Origin: Massilia sp. erpn
GTDB taxonomy: Bacteria; Pseudomonadota; Gammaproteobacteria; Burkholderiales; Burkholderiaceae_D
Length of the DNA: 64,000 bases
Assembly (NCBI RefSeq): GCF_024400215.1
Contig: NZ_CP053748.1
Span: 5,332,001-5,396,000 of the forward strand
Direction of reading: 5' to 3'
Shown here one piece after another: positions 42,934 through 49,842 of the stretch. Position 1 is the first letter of the stretch. Each line of letters starts with the position of its first letter. A program made the position numbers and the translations under genes. A model generated the notes under the pieces. It was given only the letters and a program-made list of their open reading frames with translations, was not told the DNA's origin and ran no database searches.

Positions 42934-44073
42934 TTAGTTCGGCAACTGCTGCAGCTTGCGCTCAACGAAAGTTTGCAGCTCGGGCGGCAGGCGTCCGCTG
43001 GTTTTGGCTTCATTGAATGCGACGCGCGCTTCGGCATTGCGCTTGAGCGCCTGCAGCGATAGGCCCAACCCCATCCACCATACGCTATTGCCTGCCTGCA
43101 GACGCAGCGCGGCCTGATAGTGCTCGGTCGCCTCCGCGTGGCGCTGTTCGCGCTGCAAGGCGCCGGCGAGGAAGGCGCGGAAATCGGCATTGGCGGCGGC
43201 ATGCGGCAAGGTGCGCTGCAAAGTGTCGATGGCGGGGCCGTTGCGCTCCATTTGCAGGCGGGCCAGCAGCATGGCCATCTGTGCCTGGGCCGGGTCGAGG
43301 GCCAGGGCTTGCTGCATATGCTGCATGGCTTCATCGCTATGCTGGTTCTCGATCAGCAGGCCGACCAGGGTCTGGCGCGCCGCCTCGTGGCGCGGATTGT
43401 GCGCCAACGCTTGCTCGAAGCGAGCGATAGCATCGTGAACGCGGCCCTCCTGCATGGCAGACAGGCCACGCCGGTATTCATTCTCCGCCTGCTGCGCCTT
43501 GTTCAAGCCTGCATCGCTACGCAATCTGGCTTCATCCTTTTCGGCGATGGCGCTGCGCGCCGGAGCTGGACTGGCGCGTAATGCCGGCCCGGCCCTGCGT
43601 TTTTCCGCCAATCCGGCCTTCGCCGAAGGCTCGGCAGATACTGCGCCAACGGGCACCTGTTTGGCCTCCGGCGACGGTCCGGCCACAAGCTGCTTCGGCG
43701 CCGGCTCCGTGGCCGGCGCTTGCATGCCAACCGGGGCAGCCGGCGGCGTCGCGGAGGCCGCAGCCGATGCGGCTGGCGTTGGCGTTGCAGCAGCTGCGGG
43801 TGCCGGCGCGATACCGGCAGCGGATATCGAGGCAGCGGCTTTGGCGCTGGCGATGAGCGAAGATGGCGATGGCCGCGTCAGCGCGCGCCAGGCGAAGATG
43901 GCGGCGACGAAGAAAATGACAACGCCTGCCACCGCGGCCAGTATCAGCAGTACGCGCGGCATGGGGCGCACCGCCGCCGTGACCGGACGTACGGCGGACG
44001 AACCGCCCTGGCTGGCGGCCGCGCCGCTGCTGCGCGCGTCCAGGTCTTGCAGCATTTTATTAATCAGACTCAT
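42934..44073 (-). CDS. mshN: MSHA biogenesis protein MshN (TPR)
   Basis: 379-residue inner-membrane TPR protein of the MSHA pilus assembly. It starts MSLINKMLQDLDAR, has one transmembrane helix (VLLILAAVAGVVIFFVAAIFAW), an Ala/Pro-rich periplasmic linker, and C-terminal TPR repeats (AISRFEQALAHNPRHEAARQTL type; ALDPAQAQMAMLLARLQ). It overlaps mshM by ATGA and is the last gene of the mshI-N unit. The convergent HD-GYP gene follows. Confidence 0.88.
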   Translation of the reverse strand: MSLINKMLQDLDARSSGAAASQGGSSAVRPVTAAVRPMPRVLLILAAVAGVVIFFVAAIFAWRALTRPSPSSLIASAKAAASISAAGIAPAPAAAATPTPAASAAASATPPAAPVGMQAPATEPAPKQLVAGPSPEAKQVPVGAVSAEPSAKAGLAEKRRAGPALRASPAPARSAIAEKDEARLRSDAGLNKAQQAENEYRRGLSAMQEGRVHDAIARFEQALAHNPRHEAARQTLVGLLIENQHSDEAMQHMQQALALDPAQAQMAMLLARLQMERNGPAIDTLQRTLPHAAANADFRAFLAGALQREQRHAEATEHYQAALRLQAGNSVWWMGLGLSLQALKRNAEARVAFNEAKTSGRLPPELQTFVERKLQQLPN

Positions 44074-44963
44074 TTACTCAATGCCCAGGCTAAACCACCG
44101 GCCGTAGCCAGCAAGGCCGCGGCGCCCACCAGCCATGGCCAGATGCGACGGCTCTTGATAGCGCTGGTGTCGCGCGCAGCCAGCGCCATATGCTTGCTGC
44201 TGACGGTTTGCCGGCCCTCGCCATAGCACAGCATCAGCGCCTTATGCGCCAGAATATTGATCAGGCGTGGGAAGCCGCCGCTGGCTGCATACAGCTTCGA
44301 TACGGCGCCACGGCTGAACAGGCGCGCGCCGCCAAAGCCGGCCACGCGCAGCCGGTGCGCCAGGTAAAAGTCCAGCTCATCACGGCGCAGCGGGCCAAGG
44401 TGGTAGTGGAAGGTGATGCGCTGCGCCAGCTGGCGGATCGAATCCATGGCCAGATGCTTGTCCAGCTCCGGCTGGCCAAACAGCACGATTTGCAGCAGCT
44501 TGCGTTTTTCGGTTTCCAGATTGGTCAGCAGGCGCAAGGCTTCCAGGCTTTCGACCGGAATCGCCTGCGCCTCATCCAGGCACAGCACCACGCGCTTGCC
44601 CTCCCCCGCCAACGCCATCAGACGGCCGGTGATGGATTTCAGCAGATGGTGCTGGTCCACGTCCTTTTCCAGCGCGATCTCCAGCTCGTCGGCCAGGGCC
44701 AGCATCAGGGTGCGCGGCTCCAGATAGGGATTCGGGATGTAGGCCGTGACCACGCCCTCGCCCAGCATGGCCAGGAATTTGCGGCAAAGCAGCGTCTTGC
44801 CCGTGCCAACCTCGCCGGTGATCTTGATGAAGCCTTCGCCATTTCTCACCGCCACCAGCAAGGTGTTCAGCGCCTCCTGCGCATGGGGACTGGAAAAGAA
44901 AAAGCTGGTATCCGGCGTGATGCCGAAGGGGACTTCGCGCAGGCCGAAGTGGGATTCGTACAT
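44070..44963 (-). CDS. mshM: MSHA biogenesis ATPase MshM (ExeA-like AAA)
   Basis: 297-residue AAA ATPase related to ExeA, which helps place or assemble secretins. Walker A is GEVGTGKT at 50-57, and Walker B is LCLDEAQA. The N-terminus MYESHFGLREVPFGITPD is the family mark, and one C-terminal transmembrane helix (PWLVGAAALLATAGGLAW) anchors it. It starts one base after the mshL stop and overlaps mshN by ATGA, so the three are co-translated. Confidence 0.9.
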   Translation of the reverse strand: MYESHFGLREVPFGITPDTSFFFSSPHAQEALNTLLVAVRNGEGFIKITGEVGTGKTLLCRKFLAMLGEGVVTAYIPNPYLEPRTLMLALADELEIALEKDVDQHHLLKSITGRLMALAGEGKRVVLCLDEAQAIPVESLEALRLLTNLETEKRKLLQIVLFGQPELDKHLAMDSIRQLAQRITFHYHLGPLRRDELDFYLAHRLRVAGFGGARLFSRGAVSKLYAASGGFPRLINILAHKALMLCYGEGRQTVSSKHMALAARDTSAIKSRRIWPWLVGAAALLATAGGLAWALSK

Positions 44964-44964
44964 A

Positions 44965-46764
44965 TCAGTTGCGTCCCCCGCCCAGCGGCGCCATGTCCTT
45001 GAGGCGGCGGCTGACGTCGATCATATCCTCATTCCAGTTGGACGCGGCATCCACGATGGTGGGCTTGATCAGCACCACCAGCTCGCGCTTCTGCATGGTG
45101 TCGGCATCGTTGCGGAACAAGGCGCCCAGCACCGGAATCCTGCCCATGCCCGGCAACTGCGAGCGGTCGCCGGAGGAAGCCTGGCGCATCAAGCCGCCGA
45201 TCGCCACCACCTTGCCGTCCTGGCCGCGCACCATGCTATCCATCTCGGAAGTGACGGAAGCGGCCAGCGGCAGATTCAGCGCGCCTGCGGTGCCCAGATT
45301 GACGCTCTTGTTGACGGTGGACACCTGGCTGACCGATGGATGGACGTGCAGGATGATATTGCCGGCTTCGTCGATCTGTGGCGTCACGTCCAGCACCACG
45401 CCGGAGAAGAAGGGTTGCAGCGTGACGTTGGGCGAGGTGGTGCCGCCGCCCGCCGCATTGGTGGTGGTGGTGGTGCTCACGCCGGTGACGAAGAATTCAT
45501 CGGTGCCGATCTTCAGCACGGCCTTCTGGTTATTCATGGTGGCGATGCGTGGGCTGGACAGCACATGCACCGTGCCCTGCGACTCCAGGAAGGAAATCAG
45601 CGCGGCGAAGTTACTGGTCTGGAAAGCCATGCCGAACAGGGAACCCGGCGTCTTCAGATTGCTCCCCAGCGTGAAGCCGCTATTGCCACCCAGTCCACTG
45701 GCCGGGCTGTCGATAATCGGCGGAATGGTGTTCTGGGTGGCGCCCTTTTGCAGCGGCGCCAGTACGGTTCCCGGCTGCAGCAGGCCGACCGAAATCTTGC
45801 TGTTGCCATGCGTGGCGAAGGCCGCCCAGTTGATGCCGCTCTGATAGCTGTGGTTCAGCTCCACTTCCAGGATTTTCGCTTCCAGGATGACCTGGCGCTC
45901 GATGGCGATCTGCGTGGCTTTCAGATAGCTCTCGACGTTGCGCAGTTCTTCCGGCATGGCGCGCACCACAATCACGCCCGATGCGGGACTGATGACGACA
46001 CCGCGCCCGCCTTCCTTGCTGCCCACCAGCGCTTCCAGCGACAGTCTTAGCTCTTCCCAGAAGTCGCTGCGCGCCACGGTCAGCACATTGCTAGCGTCGC
46101 GCACCCGTCCCTTGCCGCCATTGCCGTCCTGCTGGTTATTGTTATTGTCGTTCTGGTTGTTGTTATTGTTGCTGGAGTTGTTATTGCCATTATTGTTGCT
46201 GCCGCCACCGCCGTTCCCCACCACGTCGGCCACCGAGGTGGACGACACGCGCAGGTTCGACAGCCCCACCCTTTGCAAGGTCAGGTAATTCACCTGGAAC
46301 ATGCGGCTTTGCATGGTCAGCGGGCGGATGTAGATGCGCGTACCTTCGATGCGGTAATCGTAGCCATACAGTTCGCGCACCGCATCCAGCGCCTCCACCA
46401 GGGTCACGTCCTTTAGATTGGCCGTTACCGTGCCGCTGACTTCCGGATGGACCAGCATGTTGTAGCGGGTGCCCGCCACCAGGGAATTGAAGAACTGGTG
46501 GGCCGGCACATTATTGAAGGCGACATTGAAACGCTCTTCCAGCACGGCGCGCGCCTTGGGCAACTGGCCGGCCAGTTGGGTGGCCGGCGGCAGCAAGGCA
46601 TTCGCCACATCGGCGGCCGGCGCGGCAGGCTTTTGCGCCGCCTCGGCCAGGGTGGACACTTCCTTCTCGATAGCGTTGTAAGCCTGGCGCTTGGGTACGA
46701 CTGTGCATGCTGCCAGCGCGGCGGAGATGGCGATCAGGCCCGTCTTTAAGATTATTTTTTTCAT
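44965..46764 (-). CDS. mshL: MSHA pilus secretin MshL
   Basis: 599-residue outer-membrane secretin. It is a lipoprotein with lipobox LAAC (about C20), an STN-like N-terminal domain (VAFNNVPAHQFFNSLVAGTRYNMLVHPEVSGTV), an Asn/Gln-rich low-complexity linker at about residues 190-215, and a secretin domain with VLSSPRIATMNNQKAVLKIGTDEFFV and the terminal VLIKPTIV segment. The Asn-rich linker is encoded by trinucleotide repeats (46130-46210) that could expand or contract without shifting the frame. Confidence 0.92.
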   Translation of the reverse strand: MKKIILKTGLIAISAALAACTVVPKRQAYNAIEKEVSTLAEAAQKPAAPAADVANALLPPATQLAGQLPKARAVLEERFNVAFNNVPAHQFFNSLVAGTRYNMLVHPEVSGTVTANLKDVTLVEALDAVRELYGYDYRIEGTRIYIRPLTMQSRMFQVNYLTLQRVGLSNLRVSSTSVADVVGNGGGGSNNNGNNNSSNNNNNQNDNNNNQQDGNGGKGRVRDASNVLTVARSDFWEELRLSLEALVGSKEGGRGVVISPASGVIVVRAMPEELRNVESYLKATQIAIERQVILEAKILEVELNHSYQSGINWAAFATHGNSKISVGLLQPGTVLAPLQKGATQNTIPPIIDSPASGLGGNSGFTLGSNLKTPGSLFGMAFQTSNFAALISFLESQGTVHVLSSPRIATMNNQKAVLKIGTDEFFVTGVSTTTTTNAAGGGTTSPNVTLQPFFSGVVLDVTPQIDEAGNIILHVHPSVSQVSTVNKSVNLGTAGALNLPLAASVTSEMDSMVRGQDGKVVAIGGLMRQASSGDRSQLPGMGRIPVLGALFRNDADTMQKRELVVLIKPTIVDAASNWNEDMIDVSRRLKDMAPLGGGRN

Positions 46765-46772
46765 ATCCGGCC

Positions 46773-47165
46773 TCAGTTCTTTGCCGCCTTCGCGGGTGCT
46801 GCTGGAAGTGGAAACACGCGTAAAACCTCTTTCTTATTGCCCCGCCTTAGCACGGCCTCGGTCGCCGTCAGGCTTTCCAGCACCGCGCCATCGACCTTTT
46901 CGCCGCGCCGTACGATTTGTCCATCGATCACCGCCACCGCCCGGTGCATGCCCTCTTTGCCGACCAGGACCGATTGCAGCTGCGGCTTGTGCGGCCCGCT
47001 CGGCGCCGGCAAGACGCCCAGCGGCAGCATGGCCTCCGCCGGCGGCCGCGTGGGATCGGTCAGCGGCGCCTGCGCCGCCGCCGGCAGTGCCAGGGCCGCC
47101 AGCAGCGCCAGCGTGGCGCATCCTGGCTTCATCCTACTCTTGCGGGCGCTCACAGTGTCATCCAT
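46773..47165 (-). CDS. mshK: MSHA biogenesis protein MshK
   Basis: Short periplasmic assembly protein, 130 residues at most. A signal-like segment (LALLAALALPAAAQA) is followed by the family core DPTRPP and LQSVLVGKEGMHRAVAVIDGQIVRRGEKVDGAVL, ending in a basic tail. Two starts are possible: 47165, which overlaps mshJ by 16 bases, or 47132 (MKPGC). No ribosome site decides the matter. MshK is usually poorly conserved; the position and the QxVxxG core support the call. Confidence 0.8.
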   Translation of the reverse strand: MDDTVSARKSRMKPGCATLALLAALALPAAAQAPLTDPTRPPAEAMLPLGVLPAPSGPHKPQLQSVLVGKEGMHRAVAVIDGQIVRRGEKVDGAVLESLTATEAVLRRGNKKEVLRVFPLPAAPAKAAKN

Positions 47166-47932
47166 TTATCATCCAGGCTCAGGGTGTACAGGGTCAGCGT
47201 CAGTTTCGCCTCGGGATAGCTGCCGGCCTGCAGCTCGGCCCTGCCCCAGAACAGCTGCTGCGGCAGCCTTTCCAGCGCCTCCATATATGCCAGCATGTCC
47301 AGATAGCTGCCCTGCAAAACCAGTTCGACGCCGTGGCGGTACAGCAGCTCGCGCGGCTTGACCTGGCCCGCTGCTGCCGGCGCAGCGTTGCCCTGCGCCG
47401 CATGCTGGACCGCCATCGCCACGCTGGCCTGCACCTCTTCCTTTGACGTGACGTTGGCAAAGCCCGGCGCAGCGGCAGGCGCAGGTTTCGCATACGTCAG
47501 CGGCTCGCTCAAGCCCGACACCGGCAGGGTTTTCAGCGACAGCAGGCGCAAACGCGTATTGGCGCGCAGGATCTGCTCCAGCAGCGGCACCATTTTCTGC
47601 GGCGCGACCAGACCATGCTGCACGGCGCGCAGCGCGCCGCTTTCGGTTTCGATATTGCGGCGCAGCTCGACGATGCGCTTGCGGCTTTCCATATCCGGAT
47701 CGACGGCGAAGGCCGCGACCTTGGCATTGATCTCGGCATCGATATTGCCAGCCTGCTTGTGCTGCTGCTCGATTTGCAGGCGCAGTGCCTTGTGCCTGGC
47801 GTATTGTGGCGCCAGCGCCAGCTGATACATCAGGAACACCAGCGCGGCAAAGGCCGCGGCCAGCACCATGCCGCGTTCGCGCAAGCTCAAGGCATCGATG
47901 CGGGCGGCCAGCTTGATCCACTGTTCCTTCAT
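47150..47932 (-). CDS. mshJ: MSHA biogenesis protein MshJ (PilO-like)
   Basis: 260-residue inner-membrane protein, one transmembrane helix near the N-terminus (VLAAAFAALVFLMYQLAL) and a periplasmic coiled coil (LRLQIEQQHKQAGNIDAEINAKVAAF) leading to a PilO-like core (LELVLQGSYLDMLAYMEALERLPQQLFWGRAELQ). The start at 47932 follows GCAGGAA and overlaps the pilN-like gene by ATGA; a much longer frame reads through other genes and is not used. Confidence 0.88.
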   Translation of the reverse strand: MKEQWIKLAARIDALSLRERGMVLAAAFAALVFLMYQLALAPQYARHKALRLQIEQQHKQAGNIDAEINAKVAAFAVDPDMESRKRIVELRRNIETESGALRAVQHGLVAPQKMVPLLEQILRANTRLRLLSLKTLPVSGLSEPLTYAKPAPAAAPGFANVTSKEEVQASVAMAVQHAAQGNAAPAAAGQVKPRELLYRHGVELVLQGSYLDMLAYMEALERLPQQLFWGRAELQAGSYPEAKLTLTLYTLSLDDKWMTL

Positions 47933-48702
47933 TTCCTGCCCTCCTCCACACTCTGGGATTGCAGGCTGAATTGCACGTAGCGCGGCAAGGCCGGCGCTGC
48001 TGCTGACGCTGCGACAGGTACCGCCGGCGCATTCGCCAGCGCGCCCGCCGCCGGTGGTGTCTGCGACAGGCCCGGCGTGGCCAAAGGTGCACTGAGCGCA
48101 GGCGCCACCGGGACGGCGGACGCGCCAGCCGGCGCCGGCCCACCTTCGGGCGCCGACGGCTGGGTGATCTGGAGCGCGCCGAAGGTCTTCCCGCGCATCG
48201 ACTGCTCGTCCTTCAGCCGCCCGATATACGCAGGAATCAGGGCGGCCTGCATGGCGCGGCCTTGCAGCGCGATATCCTGGCCCGCGCCGATAATATTCAC
48301 GCCGGTCAGCCACAGCCCCGGCACATTCTGGCGCGCAAAGGCGCGGAAGTACTCGGCATAACCTTCGGTGTTGCCGATCTCGCCGCGTTTCAGCACCGCC
48401 TCCACTTCCTGCAGGGATTGCAGCTGCGCCTGCAACTGGGTGATTTCCGCCTCCAGCTGCTTGCTCTTCTGGCGCGGCACGAATTCGGTGTTGGCCTTGG
48501 TCAGACGTGCCTGGCCCGCATCCACCAGCGCTTTGCCGGCATTCGCCTCCGCTTGCAGCGTCGAACTGCGGTAATTCAGGAAAAGGGCCAGCGCTACCAG
48601 CAGCACCGCCATCACGCCCAGCGCCTGCGCCATATGCGCAGCAGTGAAGATTTTTTTCTGCTTCAGGAAGATGGGGTTGAACAGATTGATCTGCTGGCTC
48701 AT
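47929..48702 (-). CDS. PilN-like MSHA assembly protein (MshI2)
   Basis: 257-residue PilN/MshI2-type inner-membrane protein. The QQINLFNPIFLKQKKIF start, one transmembrane helix (MAQALGVMAVLLVALALFLN), a periplasmic coiled coil (EAEITQLQAQLQSLQEVEAVL) and a PilN core ending in the Pro/Ala-rich tail. It overlaps both mshI and mshJ by four bases (ATGA), so the unit is tightly coupled. Naming between MshI2 and PilN is a matter of convention. Confidence 0.88.
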   Translation of the reverse strand: MSQQINLFNPIFLKQKKIFTAAHMAQALGVMAVLLVALALFLNYRSSTLQAEANAGKALVDAGQARLTKANTEFVPRQKSKQLEAEITQLQAQLQSLQEVEAVLKRGEIGNTEGYAEYFRAFARQNVPGLWLTGVNIIGAGQDIALQGRAMQAALIPAYIGRLKDEQSMRGKTFGALQITQPSAPEGGPAPAGASAVPVAPALSAPLATPGLSQTPPAAGALANAPAVPVAASAAAPALPRYVQFSLQSQSVEEGRK

Positions 48703-49646
48703 AGCACCACCGCTTCCACGCGCAAAGCCGCGCCCAGCGTCAGGAAGAAGCGCTGCTGCGCCTCCGCCGTGGCCAGGTCGGGCGCCGCATCCAGGTCGAA
48801 GACATCGGCCAGATTCAGCACCTCCACCGGCATGTACAGGTTCTGCGCCAGGAATTCATGCAGGCCCGCAGCGCCGGTCGGCGCCAGCAACAGGCGCGAA
48901 ACGCTGACGAAATGGTATTGGCGGTCGAAGTGATCAAGCGAGCGTTGCAGCTCCAGGGTGATCTTGTCGAAGTAGATATGCTGGCTGTTCGGATTCGGGT
49001 CCAGCAGCTGCTGCAGATTGACGTCGATGCGGCGCGACAGATACAGCTCGCCGCCGGCGCTGATGGTGAGCAGGCCGCCGTCTTCATCGAAGGACAGCAT
49101 GGCCAGGCCGCGCCCCTCCTGCTCCAGCAGCGCGGCGATATTCCGCTGCGCCATTTCCGGGATGTCGATCGCGCTCAGGCCAATCGCGCCCTCGTCGAAC
49201 AGGCCCTGGCGCGACTCGATCAGGCTATTGCGGGCGGCCACGGCGAACATCGAATGGGGACGGCCGGCGGCGGCGTTCTTGTCGGCCGGGATATCCAGCA
49301 CGTCAATGGTGGCATCGTCGATATGGAAATCCAGCATATCCTTCAAACGCCAGCGCACGGCCGTTTTCAGCTCGTTCTGCGCCACGTTGGGCGCTTCCAC
49401 CGACAAGAGCTGGTATTCGCCACCGGCCAGCAAGGTGCTGCAATGGTGCTGCGCGGCGCGCAGTTCGCGGCCCAGCTTTTCCAGCAACTCGGGAGAATGG
49501 CTGGGCTGACAGGGATGGAAGGCCGCCGCCAGCACCTTCGGCTTGGCATTCGGCGAGCGCCGCACACTGGCCGCGCACACTCCGTCGCCGTGGAAGGAGA
49601 GTGTCAGCCAGTCTTGTTTTTTTGTTTCCCTTGAGAAAAATCTCAT
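48699..49646 (-). CDS. mshI: MSHA biogenesis protein MshI (PilM-like actin-fold protein)
   Basis: 315-residue cytosolic actin-fold protein of the PilM/MshI type, which links cytosolic ATPase and inner-membrane proteins. The start ATG at 49646 (MRFFSRETKKQDW) is inside a longer frame without a supported upstream start. Family segments are LTLSFHGDGVCAASV, HCSTLLAGGEYQLLSVEAPNVAQNELKTAVRW and LLTISAGGELYLSRRI. It is the first gene of the mshI-N unit, whose promoter region lies within the palindrome-containing gap to mshQ. Confidence 0.88.
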   Translation of the reverse strand: MRFFSRETKKQDWLTLSFHGDGVCAASVRRSPNAKPKVLAAAFHPCQPSHSPELLEKLGRELRAAQHHCSTLLAGGEYQLLSVEAPNVAQNELKTAVRWRLKDMLDFHIDDATIDVLDIPADKNAAAGRPHSMFAVAARNSLIESRQGLFDEGAIGLSAIDIPEMAQRNIAALLEQEGRGLAMLSFDEDGGLLTISAGGELYLSRRIDVNLQQLLDPNPNSQHIYFDKITLELQRSLDHFDRQYHFVSVSRLLLAPTGAAGLHEFLAQNLYMPVEVLNLADVFDLDAAPDLATAEAQQRFFLTLGAALRVEAVVL

Positions 49647-49698
49647 GCCGGCAATTAAAATAGTTGGCGTTACCTGAGGTCTACGCGCTAATGGGTTG

Positions 49699-49704
49699 AT
49701 TATA
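49699..49704 (-). promoter_or_regulatory. -10 box of the mshI-N operon
   Basis: A minus-strand TATAAT lies 53 bases upstream of the mshI start. The -35 region falls inside the neighbouring palindrome, so a bound regulator would compete with polymerase. Confidence 0.5.
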
Positions 49705-49711
49705 TTTAAGT

Positions 49712-49740
49712 TTGCAAAATTTCCGAGGCTAATTTTGCAA
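49712..49740. promoter_or_regulatory. Candidate operator: perfect palindrome between mshI and mshQ
   Basis: TTGCAAAATT (49712-49721) and AATTTTGCAA (49731-49740) are perfect 10-bp arms with a 9-base spacer. A third copy of GCAAAATT lies at 49757-49764, about four helical turns away. It is placed between two divergent msh units. Confidence 0.6.
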
Positions 49741-49842
49741 TTCCGGTACAAAAAACGCAAAATTTCCCGCTTCGCAGCAGCCCTCTTGGCATAGTCATGG
49801 CACAAACTTGACACATTACTCTCCAGCATGATCTGATGGAGC

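Larger units (their letters stand above)
49647..49842. other. Divergent regulatory gap between mshI and mshQ
   Basis: 196 bases, AT-rich. It holds the minus-strand TATAAT (49699-49704), the palindrome at 49712-49740, a third GCAAAATT copy (49757-49764), and a plus-strand TTGACA (49808-49813) before mshQ. No gene is supported. Confidence 0.6.

Noticed and set aside
47933..48313. Longer start for mshJ
   Set aside because: The extra part overlaps the PilN-like gene in another frame and lacks a ribosome site; 47932 has one.
49793..49815. Sigma-54 promoter before mshQ
   Set aside because: TGGCAC is present, but the downstream box reads TTGA at the wrong spacing instead of TTGC; a sigma-70-type TTGACA is a better reading.
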